A stretch of 64,000 bases of DNA from Pezizomycotina sp. ARF18. Its lineage: Eukaryota; Ascomycota. The stretch covers positions 185,819 through 249,818 of the forward strand of contig AZLU01000019.1 in NCBI GenBank assembly GCA_002224055.1, written 5' to 3'. Shown here one piece after another: positions 9,394 to 21,240 of the stretch. A program made the translations under genes and the position numbers. Position 1 is the stretch's first letter, and every line of letters starts with the position of its first letter. The notes under the pieces are model-generated. The model did no database searches and was not told the origin of the DNA. It saw nothing but the letters and a program-made list of their open reading frames with translations.

Positions 9394-11602
9394 TCCAGCA
9401 CTGCACGTGCAGGACGTGCAGAAGCTCCCCGCTATAGCATCTGCCGCGCCTACCCATACTGCGCTTGTTCGAGATTTATCAGTCTGTCCTCGTTATTGTG
9501 CGGCGAGAACGCTACAGGAATTTTACTATGTCGCCACGGGATATATCTAAGAAACATAGTATCATTCCAAATCAGGAATATCTATGATCGACATAGACAA
9601 CTGCAAATGTTCAAACAATGAAGCTACCCAGAGAGATTTATATCCAGGCCCGTGGGCTCACCAATGAATCGGGGACATGGTGACATATACTTCCATACTT
9701 CAGCCGTACAAAATAATTATTGGCTTTTATGCCGTCTCACATGATTATTAGGCAGATTTCGGCTGGTACTTTTCAAGGTGTACACGAGGAAGGATCATCT
9801 TGGACTCCAAAAGAGTTTGCAAACTTGTCACTCGTGGATTGTTTCTTCGACGTCGAATGCCCAAAGTTTCTGTTCGAGGACGTCAGTTTTGGAGAGCACA
9901 CTTCAGCAAACCAGATCGACAAAATTAAGGTGCTCAGCCATGATCACATCGTGAGTAACGTAGGCGATGTGGCATAGACGCGGCTGCCATTGTATCGCCC
10001 ATTATATTAGAGGTTTGTAGGTGGCCCACACGAAGGAAATGAGTACCTTCACAACAAGCTAACAGATGTGAGTACGATTAGGCCTAGGCACGAATGAATA
10101 TGACCATCCAAGCCTACAGATAAAACCGCCCCGTCTTTCAACGCTCCCGGGCAACCGCTTTCTCTGGCACCTTTTTTGGATTTGTTTTCGGTCCCCATCC
10201 GAAAGTCTAGATATGGTAGATGCAACGCTGACTTTACTGTGCACCGTTGCTGTATTCACCGATCCTTTCTACCTGTTGCGATACTTGCGGTAGTAAAGCG
10301 GCAAGAAACAAGGGTTTGCGGAAATAGCTCTTATAGGGTTCTATTTTGACTCCCCCGTTCTGTCTCCGAGCATGAAATTCGATGGCTGCCCTACGTTATA
10401 TATATCATCTGTTATCGCCATTAAGAATACTTCAGAACACACAGGCTTCCTAGAATGGGCAGTAATAGTTTATCAAAGGAATATACAGACTGAAGGTCGA
10501 ACAATAATGTCCGAGACCTCAGGACTATCGCTAAGCTTTTCCCAACAACGACGGGGGGTTCAATTAGTGGATTTATGTTGACAGAAATTCTTCGGTGCAC
10601 CATTATGACATGGTGCTAACCGTAAAAGTCTGCGACCAGTGTCAACATTACCGCCCATATTTATCTTCTGAGTATTCCGCGAAGAAAAATTTTGAAGTAT
10701 ATTTAATTATGTGCTCGCGGCAGTACGATACAGAAGGATGGTGCAGAACCGCCCGTCTAAGCTCATATGCTTGGCTACTCACAATCCATGACTTCGAAAA
10801 TGGTATTGCTATCCGAGCAAACATGCATGCCCGCTCCTTTTTGAATATGCCCCCGAAATTGGCAAATAATTGTAGTACTACTCGAAAAGACGTATGATAA
10901 TGCTATATTCTAAAGTCCTTATATAGTCACCAACGCTTTGATATACTATTAAATAAGTGTATGACCAGCAAATCAGAGTGCGAGCGTAATATCTCCGAAA
11001 AATCCTTCGAGGTAGGTAACTGCAGGCTGATTGCCTTATATAGTAAGATGAGGCTTCCAGCGCTGCGCGAGATCAAATCGTGCAGGCTGAAGGAACGAAT
11101 TATATCTTCCAGGATCAAGTAAAACTCTCTTAGGAACCTGAATCGCGGTCGAAGTATATAAGCATATCGAGCTCTGGTTCCAAGTAATAGCCGTCGCTTT
11201 GTGTAGTGCCCGCAAATCTCTTCGGCGAGGCGAGTTATTTGATCGTGAGATCACTAGGATTTCGTTCCGAAAAGAGCTCCACATTGGGAGAAAAGAGGGC
11301 TCTGATTGGACCTCCCGAGAAGGATTTCCCAATCAAGTAATTGGAAATTCCAAATTGCTTTTTTCTTCTTATGGTTTATCCATGATTTTCCCTGATCCCG
11401 TCACGATATTGTCCCCAAGCCTTGTTCGAGCCAACATCAATGAGTTCGCAGCAAATGCTCACATAAAGTCCGCCGATGGCTTTGATTATTCTTGTTAACA
11501 ATGCATCAACCTGAAGATTTCTGTGATTGAACAGTGCCTTCCGTCGCTCCCTATCAACTTATAGTCTAATAGCCCAATTGCCTGTAGGGAAGCACTGGAG
11601 AG
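9394..11602. other. Gene-poor stretch with weak open frames
   Basis: A plus-strand frame at 9720-9977 (85 codons; contains SLVDCFFDVECPKFLFEDV) has protein-like composition but no partner exon that I can place. Frames at 10595-10897 and 11199-11498 on the plus strand and 11036-11332 on the minus strand are similar in length and weaker. None has a recognisable domain. The Clr5 gene follows at 11603. Confidence 0.35.
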
Positions 11603-13857
11603 ATGGTTGGGAAAAAATTTCGATGGCAGAAAAGCCAAACACCACGAGCAAAGCGTATCCCGCAGGCGATGTGGGAAGAGCACAAGGACGAGCTTTGTAG
11701 GCTATATCACGCAATGACCCTAGATAGCTTGATTGCCAATATGAGAGAAAAGTACGCTTTCACGCCATCGTAAGTCCGAGTCACTCCAATTCAAATACTA
11801 TATCGCTTCTGTTTTCTCCCTTTCCTCTCTTTTGCTTTCAGTTTTTTCCTTTCTTTCTTTTTCTTTTTTTTTTTTTTTTTTGGAAAAAAAAAAAAAAAAA
11901 AGGAAAAAAAGAAGAAACAGAGACCCGCTTTTCAGTCAAGGACTTGTATAAACTTAGCAAACGAATTTTAATGTCTCCGGAATTCCAGTCGGCGTCAATA
12001 TATCTTTCAATTCGAAAAGTGGGGCTTTCACAAGTATAATACGCCTAGTGAGGGCCAGGCGCACTCATACCCAATTTCATTAGATATTTCCAAGACCAAA
12101 TATACTAGTAGAAAGCGGGCATCGACCTCATCTACTGCGTCCGCGGACCCGGAACTATCGGCAAAGCGACTGAAGCCTGATAACCCTCTTGTTGGGACTA
12201 AGTTAGATACTAACTCAACAGATTCTCAATTGAAGGAGAGAGAGAAGAGAACAAAATTGAAAGCTAAATATGGCCACGGTCGCTCTAGGGAGAGATTTAA
12301 TGACAATCCTCGGGTCCCGGATTTCATGAAAACGCCGTCAGTACCCGAGCCAGTCATTCCAACGCATAGCTTTATGCTTTGTTTACCAGACGTGGATCCC
12401 GAGACTATCTTATCAGATACCGGAGACTCCTCTCGGATGCCTATATCCTAATCCAGCGGACCCCGTCTTATTCATTAGAATCATCAAGCAAAAGTTACGA
12501 GGGTACGCGGATCATGGGGACGATAGACCAGGAGCAACACGGTCGTTACAATCCAGTCGATACGCCAACATTAAGTCAATCAGGTCTTAATTTTGCTACG
12601 CGGGACTATGAGAAGTCTGTCTGTAAGAAAGATATGACGGGGATCCAGGGCCCTTCAACTCACAGCTTTCTCGAAACCAACGCTGAAAGAAGTCCAACAC
12701 CCATGTCAAGCGAATCAAACGACCACGGCCTCCTTAGCGACACGAGGACGCGAGCAGTCGACGACTTGGATTCCTATCTAGAGCGAGATCAAGAGGATTC
12801 AAAAAGAGCGGCTGATTTTCTCTTTGCTCTAGGGTCCCGTAAGGAGGTCTTTGAACAGTATCTTGAAATACTAAAGTTCGCCATATCTCAAGATGACAAC
12901 GTCGCACGTTCACAAGAGACGCCGTCCTGGGTCTGTGACTGGCTATTGGGAATGTGTGTTCGTTCTGCCGTAACTTTACCCGATCACGAAATTACGGAAT
13001 GTCTTATAACTGAAGATCCCACTCAAGGGAGTATTATTCAACTTCGGGAATATACTCGAAACGGTAGCGGGAGGGCTCTCTACACAGAACGGAATGCGCA
13101 ATTCTTGCCTCCGCTCCTGCTTAGATTGGTGTAAGGCGGAACTTGAACATTTAATCGAGGATCCATGCACAAGGGATAAGATTATCTCAACACGTGGGCC
13201 GCGGAAAAGTTTAGAGCTGGGAGAAGAGTTACTCAGCCAGAAGGATCCCGCTTTGACCGTCTACTTTTTCCTGTGGAAAGTTGGCAGATTGCGCAGGCTT
13301 GTAAGAAGCAGCGTCTAATCACGTCCTGGGGAGCAGAAGCGGAAAAGAAGATGGGAATCAGCGGCGCAGAACTGCTGGCCACATTGTGTTGGATGATTGT
13401 TAAGAGATATACGCCGAAAAAGAAGCTATCGACTGGAAGGTGGGAAACCTTTCAATTGGCCGCTAAACGTGCGGATGACCTCTCACGACGGTCAAATAAG
13501 GTTCTAGGAATGCATTTCCTGGATACATTCTGCTCAAAGAATTCACAGGCTTCCGGAAGAGCCCCCGACATTGCCGGTCGCCCCGGTCGCCCACATCATG
13601 CTCAGCCGACGAATCGCTTCTTTGAAGAAATGTACCGCATGATATTGCCACAGAGCCTGCAGCAGAAGGTACGGCCACTCACGCACCCCATCGGCCCATG
13701 GTCTGCAGTCAGGCTCGGAAATGTCGATTGCAAATTCCGCTTCTTCGCCGAAGTATATTTCTGCCACTCTGACCTCGACGTTACATTCCTCAGCATCAGG
13801 ATTAGCATCCTTCCGCTCACACCAGATCCAGCAAACCACGGTAGACTCAATGCGTGA
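11603..13857 (+). CDS. Clr5-domain protein, reading frame interrupted
   Basis: Exon 1 (11603-11769) encodes MVGKKFRWQKSQTPRAKR and then IPQAMWEEHKDELCRLYHAM. After a 219-bp intron (GTAAGT to TTCCAG) exon 2 gives SRRQYIFQFEKWGFHKYN. W..HK..L..LY....L......M....F..S.RQY...F.KWGF.KY is the signature of the fungal Clr5 domain, an N-terminal module of fungal proteins often assumed to bind DNA. It is followed by a Lys/Arg- and Ser-rich linker, a long middle part (YLERDQEDSKRAADFLFALG and later FAISQDDNVA) and a helical C-terminal part (SWGAEAEKKMGISGAELLA). These parts lie in different frames, with changes near 12450, 13025 and 13270, each explicable by one base. The C-terminus is uncertain because a long antisense frame overlaps from 13543. 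Confidence 0.7.
11864..11901. repeat. T18-GG-A18 perfect inverted tract inside the Clr5 intron
   Basis: Eighteen T are followed by GG and then exactly eighteen A, flanked by a pyrimidine-rich left arm and a purine-rich right arm that extend the symmetry loosely. It sits between donor 11770 and acceptor 11988. It can fold as a hairpin in DNA or pre-mRNA. Run lengths in such tracts are prone to sequencing error. Confidence 0.8.
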
Positions 13858-14055
13858 ACGCTCATTGACGCTTCCGTCCTTGTCTGTGCCATCGCTTCCA
13901 CTCGACGCTTCGGCTGAGGACACACATCTATCAATTATGAGCGAGATGTCGGATGCCCTTTCGAGCTCGCTACATATTTCGTCGACAGAGGCTGACCTTA
14001 GTCCAAGTTGGTCATCATAGCTGGTCTCTATTAGAACGAAAAGTGCATGGAACAA
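13543..14055 (-). CDS. Antisense open frame, 170 codons, doubtful
   Basis: The frame is open for 170 codons with an acidic, protein-like composition (ERASDISLIIDRC, later EIYFGEEAEFAIDISEPDC). It overlaps the 3' end of the Clr5 gene on the opposite strand. No domain is recognised. Either this is a convergent gene overlapping the Clr5 tail or it is a shadow. The part left of about 13600 reads as a probable shadow (GGSSGSL end), while 13700-14055 reads better as protein. Confidence 0.3.
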   Translation of the reverse strand: MFHALFVLIETSYDDQLGLRSASVDEICSELERASDISLIIDRCVSSAEASSGSDGTDKDGSVNERSRIESTVVCWIWCERKDANPDAEECNVEVRVAEIYFGEEAEFAIDISEPDCRPWADGVREWPYLLLQALWQYHAVHFFKEAIRRLSMMWATGATGNVGGSSGSL

Positions 14056-15713
14056 AAGCCTCCATGGACAACTAGAGAACTGGCAGGAAGTACATCAACT
14101 TAATAGGCCATCATCAATCCAGGCCTAGTCACACTGGCCACATAACGTTCAAGTAAAAACGGGGAGCAGCATACATGATAGTGGCATAAAAGCTCTAGTT
14201 GAATTGTAGTTCATCGTTCATGGCTTATGGTTTCTGTTTTTCTCTTTTCTTTTTTTTTTTTTAATCACCAGTCTCCAAGAACAATTTATCATTCATTAAT
14301 CCGATACAAGCAGAAAGCGTTCGCAGATATCCCTTGTCAAGAATGTGACTCTAAATCATGAATATGCTTTGGTTCACAGAATACTAGCTATTAACCCCTG
14401 ATAAGCCGTATGCTTCAATGATCTTATCAGAACCCGCTCCGGTCCTCCACCGCTGGTTGCTCTAGCCATATTTCCATAGGCGAAAGACCTAGGAGATGAA
14501 GTTGGCCATTCTGGGAGTTTTCAACAGGGTCTAAATGTCGGCCGCAAACGCTAATTTCAGTAGAATGGTAGGCGTCATAATAGCGCTCAAAGGCTCCGTC
14601 GCTGACTTCGTCGTTCGAATCGTAACATCAACTTCGAGCCCGCGCTCGTCGAAACATTCGAATTGTCGAAGGACTTGATTTCAGCGCCTGGCCATGTCCC
14701 AATACGAGACAGGGTATCGTTCAGGCCGAGTTAGAAGATACAGCCGTATTCATTGGATATGTTAGGCGTGGGTTCGGTATTGTTAAGGGAAAGGTACTTG
14801 AAGGGTGGTATACGTATATACTATAGGCGTGAGACCCCAATGAAGGTTCGGCGTATAATACCAGTGGAAAGGATTGTTTAGTTATGATTTCCTAGAAGAG
14901 ATGCTTCTGAGAGTCTCGCAGTATTGCTTCTAGTCGTCAGACATTACTTATATAGACTTCATATCCACCAGCGAGACCTGGTGCGCGAATATGTTCATAT
15001 AATGGAACATCGATCTCTACGACCTGGGTTTTAGTCTACAATCGTGCAAAATTCCAATTCCCCCAAGCGGATTTCCCGCTCCTGCGTTTACGAAAGTTAA
15101 TCAAGATCAATAATAGTTGCGGGGATGCGAAATTCCAATTTCCAGATTAGAGTGGAAGGCTTATGTCTCCTACGTGCTAGCTGAGGCATACAATTGTGAG
15201 CTCCGTCTTCAGTAATTCGGCCCCTCGATATTATTATCATGGATCCTTCGACATTTATTTATCCCAACATAGCAAAAGATCCATGTCAACATGAGCTCAT
15301 TGGCAGAGCAGGCGACAAGTCAAGAAATGTATCTAGACTGGCTTCCTGGGTAGCTTAATTTACTGGTTATATCTCGTGTGGTCTGGAACTAACGGGTTGT
15401 TAATTATTGCCGCTTGATTGCCGCTTGAAGATGTTTCCGGCGGCGTAAAATCACGAACCGTCTTTTTAATATCGCTACAGCTCGAGGACCGCAACATTAA
15501 ATCCTTGCGGAGACGGTCAACTTTCATTACAACTTAAAGACGCGCTTGAATAGATTCGAGAATATTTAATGGAATAAGAGAGAGAGCGTAAAAATGCAAT
15601 ATCACTACGGCGTTTGGAATCGTATCGCCTACGCAGTAATACACGGCGATTGAAGCACAAAAAAGATAAACACACGAGTCTCTGACGCTCTACAGCAGAA
15701 TCATGAAGCAAGA
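14056..15713. other. Intergenic, with gene-like debris on the minus strand
   Basis: On the minus strand, about 14540-14690, one frame reads FDERGLEVDVTIRTTKSA and the neighbouring frame reads on as SDGAFERYYDAYHSTEI. Both look like protein but no start, stop or domain can be set. From 14700 to 15713 nothing is recognised except a minus-strand frame of 90 codons (15517-15789) that runs into the Copia LTR and is not called. Confidence 0.3.
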
Positions 15714-16021
15714 TGCTAGCTATTAGGCATGCCAAAGAGGTATGACAATCTATAGGCATCGAGGTGATGCTTGTATAGCTAAGGAACAAGGAACTTTAGC
15801 TAGAGATATCAAGATCTCAGCTATAGATGTTAAGGAGATTACGACGTAAGGCTCTACGAGCCGTCGAGTAGACTACATATATTATATTAAGATTATAGTA
15901 TTATTAGTTTATTATATATAGCATCGTATATTCCCTTAGTTAGTCTAGTTAGTTCTATAGTTAAATCTATAGTTTAATCCTATCCTATATTATTAGATAT
16001 TATACTATATCTACGCTAGTA
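15714..16021 (+). repeat. Left LTR of the Copia element
   Basis: It begins TGCTAGCTATTAGGCATGCC and ends at the base before the primer-binding site. It aligns with 20256-20566 along its whole length. Its outer (left) 100-150 bp keep many G and C that are A or T in the right LTR. Confidence 0.9.
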
Positions 16022-19000
16022 GGTTATAAGCCCGGTTAGTAATATATCTTAATAAACTAACTTACTTCTTAATCTCTCTTAAACGATATATCTTACGATA
16101 TCTCTCTTACTAAAGTTTAACGAGGTAAAGCTAAAGGCTAATCTTATAAATTACCTCGATTAAAGTATATATATAACTACGTTCCTTAAGTATAATAAAG
16201 TCTAAGATATTACTAGTAAACCGCTTAAGGCTACGGTAACCGACGTAGAGCTAAATACTAAAGATTAAAATAATAACTTAAAAGCGTATACTATATTAAA
16301 GCTTACTACGAGGTAAAATTTAACGTACTTATCTATAATCTACTAATAGTAGCGCGAATAAGGTATAGGATACTTAAGTTTAGCGTATATCGCTATTACC
16401 GCTATTAGTAAGCCTTATATTAGAAAATAACTAAGGTAGATTTAACTTAAGAATAAAGTCGATATTTAAGGATTTATATAGAAGTATCGAGATCTTATTA
16501 GAATATATAATAAGATGTTAGGCTTAATCTTAATAGAGAAGACTAAGGCGGAACGGCGGAGAAGACGAAGCTAGGTATAGGCTTAAGGATAATATAGTTA
16601 TAGTAGAGGCTATTAATCTCGTTTATAGTAACCTTAGTAGCGACTAAGAGACGTTTATTATAAACTTTTAATAAATAATAGATTTAATAGTAAGAAACTA
16701 ACTCTCGATATACTCGAGAAGGCGCTACTCGTTAAAGAGGTAAAGCGTAGAAATATATACCGAAGATATTAGCTTTAAGGATAATAAGGCGCTATTTAGA
16801 AGAAATAGCCGAGGTAAAACCTAAAGAAACGATAAGAAGGTTTATAAGTTTAAAGGTAAATACTACTATTATATAAGGTTAGATATAAGAGAGCGACTAT
16901 AAAAAGTATATAAAGGATAAGAAAGATAGCGGTAATAATAGGGTATTAGGCCTTATAATATAAACTTAGTATAAGATACCGGCTTTTAGAGAATAATTTA
17001 GTAGTTCTTAACTTAGGTATATCTTCTTATATAATAATAGTAAGAGAATATTTTTATCTATAAACCCCTCTTAAAGCTATAGAATATTATAATTAGTAAT
17101 AGAGAATACTATAGGCTATTAGTACTAGCTTAGTATTTATAAAGCTTAATAGGGAGTATGGCGGTAGTCTTATTAAACTTAAGAATATATTATACGCTTT
17201 AAAGATAAAGTATAACCTATTTTTAATCTCTCGCGTAGATAAGATAGAATATATAATAACGATCTAATAAGGTAGATATATAATAATTAGATCGAGGCTA
17301 AAGATCGAAGCTACCGTAAAATTAAACTATAGAAGATCTTAGGAAAGTTATAATATCTATAAGAAAGAGTTTAGCTTTCGCTATTATATAAGAAGTATAT
17401 AATGGCTTAGATATATTGGTAAAAATTATATTAAGCGAATAATTAAGTATAGAAGCGTTATCGGTATTACTAAAGATAAAATCTTTAGGGCTATATTAAC
17501 TATAAGCCTATGGACTTACTAAATTAAAGATAATACTAAACTGCGAGAAACCTTAATTAGGTAAGTATAGCTAATAGAGATAATCTTTTTAGATTTTTAT
17601 TAATAGGTATATATAAAGCCTTAGAGATTATATAGGGTTTATTACCTTTTTGAAGGAATAGTTAGAAGTTCTAGATCTACTTTATAAAAGATAAAAAGGT
17701 AGAGACGATATTCTTATACTTTAATAGTACTCTTAAGATAGCTAACGTTAGTTAAACTTAAGCTATTAAGCTATAATATAATAAAGATAAAGAATACCTT
17801 AATCGATAGGCGCTATAATAAGTAAAAATTATAGTCTATATCTTAGCTATATACGTATCTTAATAAAATAGCGTATCTAAGAAGCTTAATTAGATTCTTA
17901 TCGATAGATTAAAAATAATATTAGCCGCGTCGGAATTACGTCGTAGCTATAGGTAGAGGCGGTAAATTATTATAATCTAATTTATAACTATACGCTATTA
18001 AAGCCGCTCGAGGTACTAAAAGATAATAAATAGACGATATTATAAGAAAAATAGAAAGGTAAAACTCCCGATATTTAAACTTTAAAAATATTTAATAAAC
18101 TATATTACGTATATATCGATAGTAACTTAAAAGAAGTTAAAATATTACTAAAAAATATTTTATAGGCCTAGAGGCTTATAATATCTATTAAGTTAAGATC
18201 TTATTATCCGTAAAGTATTAATTTATAGAGATATAGATTTTTAATTAAATTAACCTTTAAAGTATATAACTTTATAGAAATAATAAGATCCTCTTAAATA
18301 CGTTAAAGATATCTTAGAATAGGTTTAGTCTAAAATAAAATAGCGACGGCGCTAGATTACGATTAAAACTTAACTTCCGATCGTTAATTAGATATCTACG
18401 AGACGATTATATTAGAGTAGTCTAATTAGCTAGATTACGAGGATAAAAGCGAAAATCTCGATAACGTAGTCTATAACTAAGATCTAAGAATACTCGCTCT
18501 TATAGAGGAAGTTACGTAGATACTATAAGATAGATCTATAACGATAACTAAAAATAATAGGCGTATTCCCGAAATCGCTAAAGATAAGATCTAATAGTTA
18601 AATTACGAAGGTATCTTATAGGCTAGAATACGTTAGTAAGATTTAATAGCTATACGCTTAAAGAAGGTCTATAAAGTATATATATCGATAATTAGAGTTA
18701 TTATCTATAAAGAGGCTATAAGCTTTTGAACTATAAAGAATAACGTATATCGATAGATTAAAAACTATTTTTAATTAAAAAATAAGATATATAGAAAGCT
18801 ATAGATTTTTAAAATCTCTTTCTAGAAAATAATATTATTAATAATAAATAAGTATAAATATAAGCGCGATTTACTGGTTAGATTATAATACTTAAGTTGA
18901 GACTAGTCGCTCGAGGCTTTATATAGAAATAAAAAATTAATTACGATAGATATACGTACTGTAGCTAAGATATTAATAATAAGGCTATTTTTTATATTAA

Positions 19001-20255
19001 TAGCCTAGCTCGATCTTAAATATAAATAAATAAATATAATAACGGCCTTTCTTATACCTAAACTAAAGTAAAGAATTATTATTAAACCTTAAAAGAGAGC
19101 GAAATTAATAGATTAGTTTAATTAATAAAAACTTTATACGGTCTTAAATAGTTACCTTAAAAATACGAAAAACTTATCTTAGTTTTAAATTATTAAAGTT
19201 TAAAGTTTATCGGCTTAATAATAACTTATTTATTAATAAAGATCGTTGGCTAATAATAATTATCTATATTAATAATCTATTAATAGCTAAATCTAATAAA
19301 TATAATTAAGATATTTAAGCGAGATCTTAATTTATACTTTAAGATAAAGAATATAGAGCTAATAGCCTATTTCTAGATATATAGATAAAATAGACTAGGT
19401 CTAAAAAACGACGTCGCCTAGTACTATATTAGTCTATATATATATAATCGCTCCTTAAAAGATTTAGGCTTAAGGATACTCCGGATAATATTCCTATAAA
19501 AAATATCTCTTAAATAAAAGATTAAAATACTATACTAATAATATAGTATTAATAGATAGTAAAAATTTAATCTATACTCTATTTACTAGGCTAACTAATA
19601 CCTTCGCTATTTTAATATAGAATAATATATTAGTAAAGTAAACTAACTTATAAAAAAATAATAAGAAAAGTACTATAATATAAGAAAGATCCCTTGATTA
19701 TACGCTTATATACTATACCTATAAGATAGAGGATAAAATACTAGATCTATATATCTACGTAAACGCCGACTAGACTAAATATAAGTTTACTTATAAATCT
19801 ACTACCGACTATATAGTAACGTTTAATAGAATAGCTATCTTATACTATTTAAAAAAGTAACGTACTATAGCTACTAGTAATACTAAAATAGAATATAGCT
19901 ATAGAAAAGGCTTTATGAGAAGCTTTCTAGGTATTTTAGATACTAAAAAATATATAACGAGCCTTTAAGTTTAAGGCTCCTAATAGTATCGAGATATATA
20001 TAGATAATTAAAGTACTATTAATATTATAAAAGATTCTAAATACTATAGTAGAACTAAGTAATATCGATATATAATATTACTTTATAAGGGAACTAGTTT
20101 AGAAAAGAACTATTAAGCCTTAATATATAAGATTAGAGGATAATATCGCGGATATACTTACTAAACCGCTTATAAAGATATCTTATAATAGCGCTATAAA
20201 GGCTATAGATATAAAAGATAAAATAAAGATTATTAATATTATTAATAAAGGAAAG

Positions 20256-20566
20256 TACTAGCTATTAAGTATACTAAAAAGATATAATAAATCTATAGAT
20301 ATCGAGGTAATACTTATATAGCTAAGGAATAAAGAACTTTAACTAGAGATATTAAGATCTTAGCTATAGATATTAAGAAGATTACGACGATAAGGCTCTA
20401 CGAGCTATCGAGGTAGACTATATATTATATTAAGATTATAGTATTATTAGTTCATTATATATAGCATCGTATATTCCCTCAGTTAGTCTAGTTAGTTCTA
20501 TAGTCAAATCTATAAGTTCGATCCCATCCTACATTATTAGATATCATACATACATCTGCGCCAGCA
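20256..20566 (+). repeat. Right LTR of the Copia element
   Basis: It begins TACTAGCTATTAAGTATAC after a purine tract and ends CGCCAGCA, followed by the target-site duplication CAAGA. Its outer (right) end of about 100 bp is less mutated than the matching end of the left LTR. Confidence 0.9.
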
Positions 20567-20850
20567 CAAGATCTACAAGCTCGCCGAACAGAAGATGTTG
20601 CGGCAAATACTCTATACTATACATCTCAATGACGTTAGCGGCGATACAGATCGCAGAACTACGGAGGCCTCGAGGAAAACTGTCATCCCGCGGCCGCAGT
20701 ACGCCGCAACCTACCTTGAGCTTCGGCGGCAAATACGGCGCTAGCGGCGGAGTATTTATAGCCCCAGCAGCCCGGCCTCCGTGGCTGCGCCGAATCCCCA
20801 ATTATCATTCCCCACCAAGATAACATCTTATCCCATACACAATATTCTAG
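20567..20850. other. Right flank of the Copia element
   Basis: Normal GC content returns at once. Open frames on both strands (minus 20544-20801, plus 20629-20823) are protein-like in parts but cannot be assigned. The element may have landed in or beside a gene, but the flanks joined across the insertion give no continuous coding frame that I can defend. Confidence 0.35.
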
Positions 20851-21240
20851 ATAAATCGGTCAAATTTGACCAATATCAACTCGGCATTGGATATCGCAGC
20901 CAAAACCAAACGGCTCTGCGCTCTTATGCGGGAAAAACTTCAAAGATGGAATGCTATCGAAAACTCCCTCGGTGATGACAGTCAACATATTGAACAAGCC
21001 CCCGTTTGTCGCTATCTTCCCGTGCCTCTGCGTGCCTGGACCGCGAAAGACAGGAATTTCAAGCAGCAGTTTCTCGAAGTTCTAGAATGCATCTCCCGTT
21101 GCCTAGGAAAGAATAAACTATTAATCGTAAACACTTTCATGGAACAAGAGCTCCGGGGAAGTAGATCGCAGCCTGCGATTGCGGTGCAATCTTATTTTAA
21201 GAAAGGTACATTCAGAATGAAGGATCGCTATGTACACTGA
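20851..21240 (+). CDS. Unrecognised helical protein or internal exon
   Basis: The frame is open from 20851 (after a TTCTAG that could be a 3' splice site) to the TGA at 21238-21240. It reads INSALDIAAKTKRLCALM, then LQRWNAIENSLGDD, CRYLPVPLRAWTAKDRNF and KQQFLEVLECISRCLGK. No ATG opens the frame; the first in-frame ATG lies in CALMREKL, so this is more likely a second exon. Composition is clearly protein-like, helical, with no membrane segment. Family not recognised. Confidence 0.42.
   Translation: MNRSNLTNINSALDIAAKTKRLCALMREKLQRWNAIENSLGDDSQHIEQAPVCRYLPVPLRAWTAKDRNFKQQFLEVLECISRCLGKNKLLIVNTFMEQELRGSRSQPAIAVQSYFKKGTFRMKDRYVH

Larger units (their letters stand above)
15714..20566 (+). mobile_element. 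Copia (Ty1/Copia) LTR retrotransposon fossil, RIP-mutated
   Basis: The element is 4,853 bp long, bounded by LTRs of 308 and 311 bp that start TG (TA in the mutated right copy) and end CA (TA in the mutated left copy). It is flanked by a perfect 5-bp target-site duplication, CAAGA (15709-15713 and 20567-20571). Directly after the left LTR, GGTTATAAGCCC (from 16022) is a plausible primer-binding site. A purine run, AATAAAGGAAAG, precedes the right LTR. The interior is extremely AT-rich with TpA everywhere. Remains of reverse transcriptase are recognisable near 18.9-19.4 kb and of RNase H near 19.7-20.1 kb, after capsid- and integrase-side sequence, which is the Copia order. It is broken throughout, with breaks too many to count, and non-functional. 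Near-equal LTRs and an intact duplication suggest a fairly recent insertion, but RIP prevents dating from LTR divergence. Confidence 0.92.

Noticed and set aside
9145-9621. Plus-strand frame of 158 codons
   Set aside because: It lies antisense to the acidic Cys protein, whose biased codons (GAA, GAG, GAT) keep the opposite strand open.
10595-10897. Heterokaryon-incompatibility (HET) gene fragment
   Set aside because: No HET block motifs are present; the resemblance was only in general composition.
15714-20566. Unusual AT isochore or mitochondrial insertion
   Set aside because: Sharp edges, paired LTRs, a target-site duplication and CpA-specific loss show it is a RIP-mutated LTR element.
20544-20823. 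A host gene split by the Copia insertion
   Set aside because: Joining the two flanks at the target site gives no coding frame that continues convincingly on both sides.
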